Below, piece by piece: positions 15,850 through 25,048 of a DNA stretch of 64,000 nucleotides (position 1 is its first letter; every line of letters starts with the position of its first letter). The stretch is from positions 117,335 to 181,334 of the forward strand of contig NZ_MUNX01000065.1 in assembly GCF_002001005.1 (NCBI RefSeq), given 5' to 3'. Under the pieces are notes generated by a model that worked only from the letters and a program-made list of their open reading frames with translations, did no database searches and had not been told where the DNA came from. Source of the DNA: Flavobacterium sp. A45 (GTDB lineage Bacteria > Bacteroidota > Bacteroidia > Flavobacteriales > Flavobacteriaceae). Both the position numbers and the translations under genes were made by a program.

Positions 15850-16278
15850 CTATTTTTTTTTAATATACTCGTAATTGACAATGGATAAAAAGTAAAATAA
15901 ACTGTCGGCAGTAATTTTTCCTAAAATGATTCCAAGAAAATAATTTCCCGACAATATTGGCATCCAATACATACAAAACGGACGGATAAAAAAGAAATCC
16001 AAAACCGCGGGATAACCAAATTCGAGTAATAAATTTCGAATTAAGTACAGGATTCCCTTTAGAGTCGTTTTTTGATGCTGAAGTTGATGCCTTTTATATG
16101 ACCTGTAAATCATAACACCATAAAAAGCAAAATATTCGGCAAACGTAATTATATAAGCCGTAATCAATCCGCTAAAAATTCTGCTGAATTGCGAAGCTAG
16201 TAAAGCGGCGCTTGTAGCAGCTAATTCTGAATACTTATAACGGTCAAACCACTCTTTGAAATTCGCTTTATTGAACAT
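15850..16278 (-). CDS. Membrane protein, unknown
   Basis: This 142-aa protein has a soluble N-terminal segment (FNKANFKEWFDRYKYSE) and about three TM helices: the stretch FSGLITAYIITFAEYFAFYG, a segment around LLLEFGYPAVLDFFFI, and GNYFLGIILGKITADSLFYF. It lies 13 nt after the aldo/keto reductase gene, so the two are probably co-transcribed. No family is recognised with confidence. Confidence 0.65.
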   Translation of the reverse strand: MFNKANFKEWFDRYKYSELAATSAALLASQFSRIFSGLITAYIITFAEYFAFYGVMIYRSYKRHQLQHQKTTLKGILYLIRNLLLEFGYPAVLDFFFIRPFCMYWMPILSGNYFLGIILGKITADSLFYFLSIVNYEYIKKK

Positions 16279-16291
16279 TTAAATTTCTATT

Positions 16292-17278
16292 TTACCAAAG
16301 CTGATGCACTTGCGGTTTGATATATTCCTCATAAATAGCATTCATCGCTTGGATTTTTTCGGGAGTCAGTTTTGGTAAATCATAAACAGAAAGATTAGAC
16401 AAAACATGGCTTTCTTTTGAGGCTCCAGGAATAATACAGCTAATCTCGTTAAAACTAAGAATCCATTGCAGGGCAATTGGAGCCAAGTTTGTAGTTTCAG
16501 GGAAAAGTGCTTTTAGGGCTTCGACGGCTTTTAAACCCAACTCATAATTGATTCCAGAGAACGTTTCACCTTTGTCGAAAGCTGCTCCATCGCGATTGAA
16601 ATTTCTATGGTCCTGTTCTCCAAAAGTCGTTTTAGAATCAAATAAACCAGTCAATAATCCGCTGGCAAGCGGTACTCTTGCGATAATTCCGATGTCTTTT
16701 TTCTGGGCTTCTTTGAGAAATAATTCAGAAGGGCGCTGACGAAAAAGATTGAATATAATCTGAATCGTTGTTACATTAGAGTATTCAATAGCTTTTAAGG
16801 CTTCTTCAACTTTTTCTACACTGACACCCAAATTCAAAATCTTTCCTTGATCTTTTAAACGGTCAAACATTTCAAAAATTTCCGGACGGTAAAAGACTTG
16901 GTTTGGCGGACAGTGTAGCTGAATAAGATCTAGGGTTTCCAATCCCATTCTTTTCAAACTGTCTTCTACAAATTTTTGCAATACTTTGGGTTGGTAACCT
17001 TCATTTACGTGCGGGTTAATGTGTCTACCGCATTTTGTTGCAATATAAATTCGTTCGGAACGGGAGCGTACCACTCTTCCCACAGCGATTTCGCTCAATC
17101 CATTTTCGTAAACATCGGCAGTATCAATAAAATTCACACCGTTATCAATGGCGGTATTAATTAACTCATCAGCGGTTTTATCATTAAAGGGAGAACCCCA
17201 TTTTCCGCCTACTTGCCAAGTGCCAAGTGCTATTTCTGAAATATTGAAATTGGTTTTTCCTAGTTTGCGATAGTTCAT
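16292..17278 (-). CDS. Aldo/keto reductase
   Basis: This 328-aa NADPH-dependent TIM-barrel oxidoreductase is of the YghZ/Tas-like type. The catalytic tetrad is visible: Asp and Tyr in NFIDTADVYENG, Lys in IATKCGRH and His in LIQLHCP. The C-terminal cofactor-binding segment reads IIPGASKESH. The likely role is reduction of aldehydes or sugar-derived carbonyls in the cytoplasm; the substrate is unknown. It is the first gene of a unit with the 142-aa and 44-aa membrane proteins. Confidence 0.9.
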   Translation of the reverse strand: MNYRKLGKTNFNISEIALGTWQVGGKWGSPFNDKTADELINTAIDNGVNFIDTADVYENGLSEIAVGRVVRSRSERIYIATKCGRHINPHVNEGYQPKVLQKFVEDSLKRMGLETLDLIQLHCPPNQVFYRPEIFEMFDRLKDQGKILNLGVSVEKVEEALKAIEYSNVTTIQIIFNLFRQRPSELFLKEAQKKDIGIIARVPLASGLLTGLFDSKTTFGEQDHRNFNRDGAAFDKGETFSGINYELGLKAVEALKALFPETTNLAPIALQWILSFNEISCIIPGASKESHVLSNLSVYDLPKLTPEKIQAMNAIYEEYIKPQVHQLW

Positions 17279-17293
17279 TGTTTTTGTTTTAAG

Positions 17294-17387
17294 TTTCTAA
17301 GAGGCTAAGTTTCTGAGATGCTAAGATTTTGAGATACTGCGTTGCTTAGGTTTAAACTTAGAAACTCAGCATCTCAGAATCTTAGAT
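17294..17387. repeat. Three tandem 16-bp units with an inverted arm
   Basis: Three 16-bp units run from 17294 to 17341 (TTTCTAAGAGGCTAAG, TTTCTGAGATGCTAAG and a decayed third). An inverted arm of the same words follows at 17357-17387. The arms can fold into an imperfect stem of about 29 bp just beyond the cysM stop codon and before the aldo/keto reductase gene. Confidence 0.65.
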
Positions 17388-17389
17388 CT

Positions 17390-18280
17390 TTATTCATCAA
17401 ATAAATCCGAAGACAAATAACGGTCTCCACGATCGCAGATAACTGCAACCACCACACCAGATTCAAGTTGGTTAGCGATTTTTACGGCCACTGCAACAGA
17501 TCCTCCGCTGCTCATACCTGCAAAAATACCTTCTTCCTTGGCAAGTCTTTTGGTCATTTCACGGGCTTCTTTTTCGCTGATATCAACAGTTAGATCCACT
17601 TTTGAGGCATCAAAAATCTTAGGTAAATATTCCTGAGGCCATTTTCTAATGCCCGGAATTTGTGAGCCTTCACTAGGTTGTGCCCCAATGATTTGAATAT
17701 TTGGGTTTTTCTCTTTCAAATACGTTGAGGTTCCTATAATAGTTCCTGTAGTCCCCATAGCCGATACAAAATGAGTAACTGTTCCGTCGGTATCATTCCA
17801 TATTTCTGGTCCTGTGGTTTTGTAATGGGCTTTCCAGTTGTCATTGTTTGCAAATTGATTCAGCATTACATAACCACCTTCGGCTACTTTTTGATCAGCA
17901 TAATCTCTAGAACCGATTATCCCTAAACTTGCTGGCGTCTGGATAACAGTTGCACCATAAGCCTGCATAGTTTGCGTGCGCTCGATAGTTGAATCTTCGG
18001 GCAATACCAATTCGATTTCTATATTGAATAATTGAGCTATCATAGCCAAGGCAATTCCGGTGTTACCACTTGTTGCCTCAATTAATTTGTCTCCTTTTTT
18101 GATGTCACCTCTTTCGATGGCAGATGCAATCATATTGTAGGCGGCGCGGTCTTTTACACTTCCTCCTGGATTGTCTCCTTCAAGTTTCAATAAAAGTTTT
18201 ACGTTTTTGTTTGCAACCAATCGGGTGGTTTCTACAAGTGGCGTGTTCCCGATTAATTCTACTAATTTATAGGTTTTCAT
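17390..18280 (-). CDS. cysM: Cysteine synthase B type (O-acetylserine sulfhydrylase)
   Basis: This 296-aa PLP enzyme makes L-cysteine from O-acetylserine and sulfide or another sulfur donor. The Schiff-base lysine is Lys43 (GGSVKDRAAYN), the substrate loop is SGNTG (71-75), and the glycine-rich PLP phosphate loop is SAMGTTGTIIG. GGSVKDR and the shorter length favour the CysM branch over CysK. The start codon follows the serine acetyltransferase stop by one base, giving a tight cysE-cysM operon. Confidence 0.9.
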   Translation of the reverse strand: MKTYKLVELIGNTPLVETTRLVANKNVKLLLKLEGDNPGGSVKDRAAYNMIASAIERGDIKKGDKLIEATSGNTGIALAMIAQLFNIEIELVLPEDSTIERTQTMQAYGATVIQTPASLGIIGSRDYADQKVAEGGYVMLNQFANNDNWKAHYKTTGPEIWNDTDGTVTHFVSAMGTTGTIIGTSTYLKEKNPNIQIIGAQPSEGSQIPGIRKWPQEYLPKIFDASKVDLTVDISEKEAREMTKRLAKEEGIFAGMSSGGSVAVAVKIANQLESGVVVAVICDRGDRYLSSDLFDE

Positions 18281-18281
18281 T

Positions 18282-19073
18282 TTACTTTTTCTCTTTTACT
18301 TTAACTTCAGTTGTAGTGGTGTTCAATACGATTGAATCTGGGGGAATCGATTTGGTAACCCATGAATTTCCACCCACGACACTGTTTTTGCCAATAGTTG
18401 TTGTTCCTCCCAAAATGGTTGCATTGGCATATAGGCAAACATTTTTCTCAACAGTTGGATGTCTTTTGGAATTCTTCATGTCTTTGCTCACGCTCAACGC
18501 TCCCAAAGTCACCCCTTGATATATTTTTACATTTTTTTCGATAACGGTGGTTTCGCCAATTACGATTCCAGTGGCATGGTCGATAAAGAAAGGCGATGCG
18601 ATTGTAGCTCCTGCATGGATGTCTGTTCCTGTAATGCGATGTGCATATTCGCTCATTAATCTTGAAAAAAGCATCAAGTCCAACAAATACAGTTCATGAC
18701 TCAATCTATAAATCGCGATGGCATAAAATCCTGGATAAGCAAGATAAATTTCTTCAAGACTATTGGATGCAGGGTCATTTTCTAAGATATAAGAAGCGTC
18801 TTTGTTCAGGTTTTCAAGTACAGATGGCAATTTGTGTAAAAAATTATCCCAAGCACTTTCGCATGAGTCATGTGCTTTTTTGCAGGCCAAAGAAGCTATT
18901 TCTTTAAATTGTTTTTCTAACTCATCGATGCTTTCATTAAGTGGTGCATTAGAATCAAATAAAGTGTAAAACAGTTTTTCGGTAAAGGCTTCCGTTTTAG
19001 TTTTAATACTATAATTTATAGATAAATGACTTTTGGAAGCACTAATATTTTGAACAATCAGATCTTTGGTCAT
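18282..19073 (-). CDS. cysE: Serine O-acetyltransferase
   Basis: This 263-aa enzyme acetylates serine to O-acetylserine, the substrate of the adjacent CysM. A helical N-terminal domain precedes a left-handed beta-helix of hexapeptide repeats (ATIASPFFIDHATGIVIGET, KNVKIYQGVTLGALSV). Catalytic Asp/His are in YPGFYAIAIYR-SHEL and FIDHATG. It is of the longer EpsC-like type common in Bacteroidota. The ATG at 19073 (MTKDLIVQN) is chosen over a frame extension to 19187 because the extension is hydrophobic and atypical. Confidence 0.9.
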   Translation of the reverse strand: MTKDLIVQNISASKSHLSINYSIKTKTEAFTEKLFYTLFDSNAPLNESIDELEKQFKEIASLACKKAHDSCESAWDNFLHKLPSVLENLNKDASYILENDPASNSLEEIYLAYPGFYAIAIYRLSHELYLLDLMLFSRLMSEYAHRITGTDIHAGATIASPFFIDHATGIVIGETTVIEKNVKIYQGVTLGALSVSKDMKNSKRHPTVEKNVCLYANATILGGTTTIGKNSVVGGNSWVTKSIPPDSIVLNTTTTEVKVKEKK

Positions 19074-19254
19074 GATTATGAAATTGAATGTTAATTTTGA
19101 AAGGATAAAAGTAAGGCGTTTTTCAGAAAAAATAACAAGGTTTCGCCAAAGAATTAGGTTAATTGCCGTTGAAAAATATAGGTTCAAAAAGATATAACAG
19201 AATTGCTATTTTTTTGAAATTATATCACATTAATTAATTCTATTGTAAGCAACT

Positions 19255-19773
19255 TTAGCAATAATTTTTGGAATTTGATATTTTCCATCTTATTATAAAA
19301 TAAATCAAGAGAAATAAACTCAATATATTTATCCCAATAGGAAATAGTGGATTTGAAATAGTATATGAATCGTGGTAAAAGTAGTTTACATAGCTCCCAG
19401 GTTCTAGGTCAATATATTTACCCGGAAACTCTTGGATATTTATGCTAAATAGATTTTGACTATGATATTTTAGGACTGTAAAATTTAGAATAGGAATTTG
19501 TAAAAACAGGGTTATGCATAGCAAAATATATCCAGCTTTTTTTTCTTTTTTAGACAAAAGTACGATACTTAACAATTGTAGACCAAAAATAATTATCCCC
19601 AAATTTCTTTCGGTTTCATCCTGTAATATTGAGATAAATAACCCTAAAATGGAACCAAATCCGATTAAATTTCTAATGATATTTTCAGAATCAGATTGTT
19701 TGATTCTTTTGTTTAGGAGCACAAAAATAAAGATGAAAATGCATAAAAAAAGTCCAGTTATTATATCTCCCAT
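19255..19773 (-). CDS. Membrane protein, unknown
   Basis: This 172-aa protein has about five TM helices (starting GDIITGLFLCIFIFIFVLL) and a periplasmic loop with FPGKYIDLEPGSYVNYFYH between helices four and five. Base composition is especially AT-rich. No family is recognised. It lies between the SGNH hydrolase and cysE on the same strand, but gaps of 43 and 181 nt leave co-transcription with the hydrolase possible. Confidence 0.6.
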   Translation of the reverse strand: MGDIITGLFLCIFIFIFVLLNKRIKQSDSENIIRNLIGFGSILGLFISILQDETERNLGIIIFGLQLLSIVLLSKKEKKAGYILLCITLFLQIPILNFTVLKYHSQNLFSINIQEFPGKYIDLEPGSYVNYFYHDSYTISNPLFPIGINILSLFLLIYFIIRWKISNSKNYC

Positions 19774-19816
19774 TAAGGTTTAAATTTTATTGTTAATTAT
19801 GTTTTTTGAAATTATA

Positions 19817-20458
19817 TCACATTAATTGCAAATTACTAATGATTGTTTCAACGATTGATTCCATCACGAGATATCCTTCTTTATTGGGATGAACACCATC
19901 TTTGGAATAAATTGCTTTTAAACCTTTTTGGTCATCCACCATAGCCGAATAATAGTCTGCAAATACAATGTCATTTGCTTTGGCATATTTCAAAATCATC
20001 GCATTTAATGTTTCGATTTTATCGGCGGGTTCCATTCCTCGTTTCCAAGGAAAATCATTGGCAGGGAGTATCGAACATAAAACCACTTCGATGTTATTTG
20101 CTTTAGCCAATTCGCACATAGAAATAAGGTTTCCTAGAATTGTTTCGAGTGTTGCTGGACCAGTATTTCCTGCAATATCATTGCCTCCAGCCAAAATAAC
20201 GACAATTTTGGGTTTCAGTTCAATTACGTCCGGTCTAAAACGCAAGAGCATTTGTGAGGTCGTTTGGCCGTTAATGCCTCTATTGATATATGATTTACCT
20301 ATAAAAAAATCTTGATGAATAGTTTTCCAACCTTCAGTTATGGAATCTCCAAAAAATACAATCCTTTTTTCTCCAGGCAATGGAGCTGAAATCTGTTCAT
20401 TCTCGGTTTTGTATTTGTTCAAATACCCCCAGTCGAGGATTTTTTCTTTTCTTTCCAT
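19817..20458 (-). CDS. SGNH/GDSL-family hydrolase
   Basis: This 213-aa hydrolase has all four SGNH blocks: IVFFGDSITEGW (catalytic Ser), NRGINGQTTSQM (Gly), ILAGGNDIAG (Asn) and SKDGVHPNKEGY (Asp and His). The family comprises esterases and acetyl-esterases, including platelet-activating-factor-like acetylhydrolases and carbohydrate esterases. No signal peptide is evident, so a cytoplasmic location is likely. The substrate is not predictable. Confidence 0.88.
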   Translation of the reverse strand: MERKEKILDWGYLNKYKTENEQISAPLPGEKRIVFFGDSITEGWKTIHQDFFIGKSYINRGINGQTTSQMLLRFRPDVIELKPKIVVILAGGNDIAGNTGPATLETILGNLISMCELAKANNIEVVLCSILPANDFPWKRGMEPADKIETLNAMILKYAKANDIVFADYYSAMVDDQKGLKAIYSKDGVHPNKEGYLVMESIVETIISNLQLM

Positions 20459-20515
20459 AAATAATGGGTTCCAATTGAAATGACCTTATGATTTGTTTTA
20501 AAAATACAATATTGA

Positions 20516-20974
20516 TTATTTTTTTATGCGTTTGTATTTTTCAGTTATTATTCGATCAACACCCAGTTTCTCTACTTTTTCTAAACCTTGTTGGATTAGA
20601 GTGTCGTTTTTTATGGAAACTTTGAATTCAAATTTGTTGTTCTCCCAGGCTCTGTTGGAGAAATATTCTAAATACTCCGTGTAATTGTCGTTGACCAAAG
20701 TATATCTTCCTGCTCCTGCAGAGAATTTCGGATTGGGTTCTTTTCCCATTGTTAAGTCATGCTGAAAAAAAGAAAAATGATCAGGATTAATAATTTTTAT
20801 CATTTTTAATTTGGGGTCAAAAGTTGAAAAAGTGGAATCTTTTTCGGTGGTCGTTGCCGAAATGAGTTCCCAAGTTCCAATAATTGGCAAATCATTTTGA
20901 TTGGTTTTATTTTGGTTAACACTGCAGGAGCAACTGATTATTGCAATTAATAATAGGGGTAATTTGATTTTCAT
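20516..20974 (-). CDS. Lipocalin-like lipoprotein
   Basis: This 152-aa lipoprotein has a signal ending AIISCSC, with Cys15 or Cys17 as the anchor. The mature part starts IIGTWELISATTTEKD and has FSAGAGRYTLVNDNYTEYL, which resembles small lipocalin-like domains of Bacteroidota. It is probably periplasmic and binds a hydrophobic ligand. This is an inference from fold-type motifs only. Single gene. Confidence 0.6.
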   Translation of the reverse strand: MKIKLPLLLIAIISCSCSVNQNKTNQNDLPIIGTWELISATTTEKDSTFSTFDPKLKMIKIINPDHFSFFQHDLTMGKEPNPKFSAGAGRYTLVNDNYTEYLEYFSNRAWENNKFEFKVSIKNDTLIQQGLEKVEKLGVDRIITEKYKRIKK

Positions 20975-21051
20975 TTTTTTGTTTTAATGATTGAAATGAA
21001 AATCTAAAATACAATTTATTTTGCAATTTGAATTTACAGGTAAAAGAGTAA

Positions 21052-21092
21052 TAAAAAAAGCCATAGAATGATTAGAAAGTCAATCTATGGCT
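21052..21092 (-). terminator. Terminator of the histidine decarboxylase gene
   Basis: The 9-bp stem AGCCATAGA (21059-21067) pairs with 21084-21092. On the minus strand it is followed by a run of seven T. Confidence 0.75.
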
Positions 21093-21151
21093 GAGTTTTG
21101 AATTAAAAATAAAAGATAAGATGGTTTTGCTGTTAGGTTTTTAAAGATAAA

Positions 21152-22312
21152 CTAGAAACTGAATTCTGCTATTTCTTCGGGATTTTCAATGCAATTTTCT
21201 ACGTCGTTGATGAAAAGGTCAATTTGTTTTTTGGTCACATTGGGCATGCAAATAATATGAGAGATATCACCTTCAGTGGCCAATTGCCATTTTGATTTGA
21301 CTTCTTCAGCTGTTTTTGGGAAAACCACGGTGATAGAATTTGGGTTTCTCCAGGCTGCTATGCCTATGTTTTTTAGTCTTTGTTCACAGTATTCCGCTAC
21401 TTCCAAGCTGTGTAAATAACGATTTTTTAAACCTTCCACTCCGAGTTTTTTTATGGCATACCATAAAAACAATGGGCAATGACCGTTTCTAGATCCTGTA
21501 ATCGTTGTGTCTAAAGAACCGATATAGGATATCCCTTTTGAGATTCGATCTCTATTGGAACGCTTCGTGATAATAACTCCAGTTGGAATTGGTGAACCTA
21601 TAAATTTGTGACCACTGATTGAAATACTGTCAGCACCATCTTTAAAATCAAAAGGAAATCTAGGTTCCATAAAAGCTCCGTAACTTCCGGATAAGGCTGC
21701 ATCACAATGGATGTAACTGTCTTGTATGGCCAATCCTTTTAGAATATCCCTGATTTTTGAAACGTCGTCTTTGGCTTCTTTCATGGTTGTTCCAAAAGTG
21801 GTAAGCACAATTGCTGGCTTATGACGATTCATTTTTAAGGTATTTTCAAAATCAACATAATCAATTTCGCCATTCTCTTGTGAACGAATAACGATGCTCG
21901 GAATATTGAGCAAGTGAATGTTTTTGCGCACACTGTAATGGGTCGATTCTGAGTAATAAACCATCGCTTTTGGATATAATTCGCGAGCAAGATACAATCC
22001 GTATAAGTTACTTTCAGATCCGCCATTGGTTACATAACCCCAATAATCTTTTGGATTGGCTCGGAATAATTTGGCAAAAAAACCAACTACTTCTCTTTCG
22101 AGTTCATGGGTTTGTACTTTGTAGGTACAATCATCAAAAGGATCACCTAGATTATTGATTGGATATTTAAAAAAATGATTGATTTCTGAATAATCAAAAT
22201 CTTTGGATACAGGATACCCCAAGAAATTATCTCTGGCGTTTTCTATGTATTGTTCCAATTCGAATAAACGCTGATTGTCTTGTTCGGATAATGATTTTGA
22301 AATGGGTTCCAT
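21152..22312 (-). CDS. hdc: Pyridoxal-dependent histidine decarboxylase
   Basis: This 386-aa group II PLP decarboxylase resembles the PLP-type histidine decarboxylases of Morganella and related bacteria (about 378 aa) over its whole length. Shared blocks include WGYVTNGGSESN, STHYSVRKN, IHCDAALSG, SISGHKFIGSPIPTG (PLP Lys236), TITGSRNGH and AWRNPNSITVVFP. It would convert histidine to histamine plus CO2. No siderophore genes flank it; a divergent Lrp-type regulator does. A different aromatic or basic amino acid as substrate cannot be excluded. Confidence 0.8.
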   Translation of the reverse strand: MEPISKSLSEQDNQRLFELEQYIENARDNFLGYPVSKDFDYSEINHFFKYPINNLGDPFDDCTYKVQTHELEREVVGFFAKLFRANPKDYWGYVTNGGSESNLYGLYLARELYPKAMVYYSESTHYSVRKNIHLLNIPSIVIRSQENGEIDYVDFENTLKMNRHKPAIVLTTFGTTMKEAKDDVSKIRDILKGLAIQDSYIHCDAALSGSYGAFMEPRFPFDFKDGADSISISGHKFIGSPIPTGVIITKRSNRDRISKGISYIGSLDTTITGSRNGHCPLFLWYAIKKLGVEGLKNRYLHSLEVAEYCEQRLKNIGIAAWRNPNSITVVFPKTAEEVKSKWQLATEGDISHIICMPNVTKKQIDLFINDVENCIENPEEIAEFSF

Positions 22313-22465
22313 GATGCTTTATTTTACTGTAAATGTAGTTTTAAAGATTTAAAATTCTTTATATGTAGTAATATTTAGAATATAATTCTAATTTTGAAAT
22401 TAAATACGGTTTTTAAGTATTGATTTTAATATTAGATTTTTTCAAAACCATATAATTATTCTGAA

Positions 22466-22918
22466 ATGGATTCGATAGACAAAAAAATATTGATGCTTTT
22501 GCAGCAGGATGCGAAACAAAATACTAAAGAAATTGCCGAAAAAGTGGGGTTGTCTGTTTCTCCGACTTTTGAGCGGATTAAAAAACTGGAACAAAAAAAA
22601 TACATAAAGAATTATGTGGCTTTACTGGATGCTGAAAAAATTGGAAAATCAATCAGTGTGTATTGTCAAGTGACTTTGGCGGTGCACTCCAGAGAATTGA
22701 TAGATGATTTTAAACAGCACATTCTTGTGTTACCCGAAATTACAGGTTGTTTCCACGTATCCGGGAATTATGATTTTTTATTGAAAGTGGCTGTCAATGA
22801 TATGAATGAATATCAAAAGTTTGTCATCGATAAATTGTCTGTTATCAAAGGGATTTCAAATGTGCAAAGTTCTTTTGTGATGGAAGAAATCAAAAATGAC
22901 TTTGCCTATAATTTATGA
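22466..22918 (+). CDS. Lrp/AsnC family transcriptional regulator
   Basis: This 150-aa regulator has an N-terminal winged helix-turn-helix (NTKEIAEKVGLSVSPTFERI, about residues 19-38) and a C-terminal RAM amino-acid-sensing domain with VSGNYDFLLKVAV. It is divergent from the histidine decarboxylase gene across a 153-nt gap. Regulators in this position usually control the neighbouring amino-acid gene, so histidine or another amino acid is a plausible effector. It lacks an obvious terminator before repeat B2. Confidence 0.88.
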   Translation: MDSIDKKILMLLQQDAKQNTKEIAEKVGLSVSPTFERIKKLEQKKYIKNYVALLDAEKIGKSISVYCQVTLAVHSRELIDDFKQHILVLPEITGCFHVSGNYDFLLKVAVNDMNEYQKFVIDKLSVIKGISNVQSSFVMEEIKNDFAYNL

Positions 22919-22952
22919 AATTGAATATTTTATGGTTACGTCTGATGCTTTT

Positions 22953-23102
22953 GTGTGAAGGATAGGAACGGCATCTCCCGATTTAGAAAAACAAGGCTTT
23001 TTTGCCGTAGTTTTTGTTAATCGGGAATACAGTGGATAGCCTGACCTTGTTGCTTAACAAATTATTCTATTTGCAGAAAATAGTCTGCAACAAGGGCACA
23101 CC
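22953..23102 (+). repeat. Interspersed structured repeat, family B (copy B2)
   Basis: The element starts GTGTGAAGGATAGGAAC and contains a composite hairpin (22976-22983 with 23019-23026 and 22987-22992 with 23010-23015). It then has GTGGATAGCCTGAC, a 9-bp stem CCTTGTTGC (23045-23053) pairing with 23087-23095, and ends GGGCACACC. The boxes match copy B1; the stems do not match in sequence but occupy the same positions. Confidence 0.72.
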
Positions 23103-23104
23103 AT

Positions 23105-23138
23105 AAAAAAAAAACCTGACTCTTGAAAAAGGAATCAG
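23105..23138 (-). terminator. Terminator of the cupin gene
   Basis: The stem 23116-23122 pairs with 23132-23138 (one G-U pair on the minus-strand RNA). A run of ten U follows on the minus strand. Confidence 0.65.
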
Positions 23139-23201
23139 ATTTTATGCATTCTTAAATTGCTGCCCAAAAGGAAAATGAATTGCCTTGTTTGAAAATAGTT
23201 A

Positions 23202-23588
23202 TTACATTTTTTTTGCGGGCTTTATTTCTGTTACTATTAATTTTAAAGTGGTAGTTCCAATGTTTTTTGCCATATGTGTTACGGCAGGTAAATATAAAGC
23301 AGTACCCATTTTGACATCTATAGTAGCAGCTGGTTTGCCTTTGTCAGTAATCTGAATTTTGCCACTAGTCAAAGCGTAAACTGAATGATTCGGGTGACTG
23401 TGCCAAGCTGTTGTTACACCCGGTGCGAATACAACTTCCATGACTCTTACCTTGTCATTATCAAGTAGTATTTTTTTATACACATTAGAAGCTGCTTTCA
23501 TTGGGTCTTGTGCATACAGACTTGTGCTTTGAATCAGGAATAGTCCGAAAAGGAGGGTATTCATTAAAAATATTTTAATTGTTTTCAT
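23202..23588 (-). CDS. Exported cupin-domain protein
   Basis: This 128-aa protein has a signal peptide (cleavage near STSLYAQ) and a single cupin beta-barrel. Metal ligands are suggested by TAWHSHPNHSVYAL and the later THMAKNIG. Such small periplasmic cupins bind a divalent metal, and their reactions are mostly unknown. A terminator follows its stop. The upstream gap of 401 nt has no recognisable promoter. Confidence 0.8.
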   Translation of the reverse strand: MKTIKIFLMNTLLFGLFLIQSTSLYAQDPMKAASNVYKKILLDNDKVRVMEVVFAPGVTTAWHSHPNHSVYALTSGKIQITDKGKPAATIDVKMGTALYLPAVTHMAKNIGTTTLKLIVTEIKPAKKM

Positions 23589-23989
23589 CTCATTTAAATT
23601 TAAGTCAAACTTTTTTGAATTTAATTGACCTACTCTTTTATGTTTTTTGAGTAGTCGGATGGTATTTATTTTGAATATTTTGTTAGTCGAATTGACAAGG
23701 ACAGTCTAGTAAGGTTAGAATGTGTTCCAGCAGTTCGTGTTTGTCACCAGCCTTTTAAATAGTTTGTTCTATTTAAAAAAGCATTTTTTGCCGAGCAATT
23801 CATTTGATTGTTTTTTTGAGAAGCAATTTCCTCTTTTTTTTGAGGCATACTAAATTACAAAAAATATAGAGTTGGATTTTAAAAACTGTATTCTTTTTTA
23901 GAATGATTTTTTATTGGATCTGGAATGCTATAATAAAAAAAAACCGAACTGCTTTCGCAAATCGGTTTGATATAAGAGGAAATTATTTT
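23589..23989. other. Intergenic region, 401 nt
   Basis: This AT-rich stretch between cysK and the cupin gene contains a perfect 10-bp hairpin (TTTTAAATAG, 23753-23762, with 23769-23778) of unknown role and, at its end, the cysK terminator. I see no coding sequence. Confidence 0.45.
23933..23968 (-). terminator. Terminator of cysK
   Basis: The stem AAACCGA (23941-23947) pairs with 23962-23968. A U run follows on the minus strand. Confidence 0.7.
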
Positions 23990-24904
23990 TTATTCAAATA
24001 AACCTTCGATGCTTAAATAACGTTCTCCAGTATCGTAACAAAAAGTTAGTACTTTGGAACCTGAAGGGATTTCTTTTAATTTTTTGGCTACAGCAGCCAA
24101 TGAAGCACCAGAAGAAATTCCTAGGAGAATACCTTCTTCTTTGGCTGCTCTTTGCGCATATTCAAAAGCTTCATCTTTACTTACCTGAATTGCTCCATCC
24201 AGAATGTCAGTATGTAAATTGGTTGGTATAAATCCAGCTCCAATTCCTTGAATAGGATGGGGTGAATGCGTTCCTCCACTTATAACTGGAGATAATTCTG
24301 GTTCTACAGCAAAGACTTTCAGGTTTGGAAAATGTTGTTTTAGCACTTCGGCGCAACCTGTGATGTGTCCGCCTGTTCCAACTCCTGTAATCAGATAATC
24401 CAATCCATCAGGAAAAGCTTTTATGATTTCCTGTGCGGTCGTGGTTTTGTGGATTTCTATATTTGCGGGATTATCAAATTGAAGTGGTATCCACGAATTT
24501 GGAATTCCATTTGCTATTTCTTCAGCTTTCGCGAGAGCACCTTTCATACCAAATTCTCGGGGAGTAAGCACAAATTCGGCTCCGTATATACTCATCAATC
24601 GGCGTCTTTCTACTGACATAGAGTCGGGCATTACCAAAATTAATTTATACCCTTTTACGGCCGCAACCATTGCTAATCCAATACCTGTGTTTCCTGATGT
24701 AGCCTCGATTATGGTGCTTCCCTTTTGTAGTAATCCTTTTTGCTCAGCATCTTCTACCATAGACAAAGCAATTCTGTCCTTGATGCTGGCGCCTGGATTT
24801 GTTTTTTCAAGTTTCACCCAAACATTTGCATCTGGGCCAAATAATTTATTGATTTTTACGTGTGGCGTATTACCAATGGTTTCTAGTATGTTGTTGTGTG
24901 TCAT
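23990..24904 (-). CDS. cysK: Cysteine synthase A type (O-acetylserine sulfhydrylase)
   Basis: This 304-aa PLP enzyme makes cysteine from O-acetylserine and sulfide. The PLP lysine is Lys42 ([12 protein letters not shown]), the substrate loop is [11 protein letters not shown], and the phosphate loop is [11 protein letters not shown]. The [14 protein letters not shown] and QGIGAGFIP blocks are typical of CysK. It is a second sulfhydrylase besides cysM 6 kb away. It is monocistronic with its own terminator. Confidence 0.92.
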   Translation of the reverse strand: MTHNNILETIGNTPHVKINKLFGPDANVWVKLEKTNPGASIKDRIALSMVEDAEQKGLLQKGSTIIEATSGNTGIGLAMVAAVKGYKLILVMPDSMSVERRRLMSIYGAEFVLTPREFGMKGALAKAEEIANGIPNSWIPLQFDNPANIEIHKTTTAQEIIKAFPDGLDYLITGVGTGGHITGCAEVLKQHFPNLKVFAVEPELSPVISGGTHSPHPIQGIGAGFIPTNLHTDILDGAIQVSKDEAFEYAQRAAKEEGILLGISSGASLAAVAKKLKEIPSGSKVLTFCYDTGERYLSIEGLFE

Positions 24905-24996
24905 AGCCTTTTTATTTGATAGTAAATATAGTTGACATTTAGGTATTTACAAAATAGAATGAAGATTATATCTATTGCTTTTTGATCAAAACAAAA

Positions 24997-25025
24997 AACC
25001 CGATTTGAATATTTCAAATCGGGTT
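24997..25025 (-). terminator. Terminator of lpdA
   Basis: A perfect 13-bp stem (24997-25009 with 25013-25025, 3-nt loop) is followed by a U run on the minus strand. Confidence 0.8.
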
Positions 25026-25048
25026 CTAAATTTATAAAAAATGTTTTA

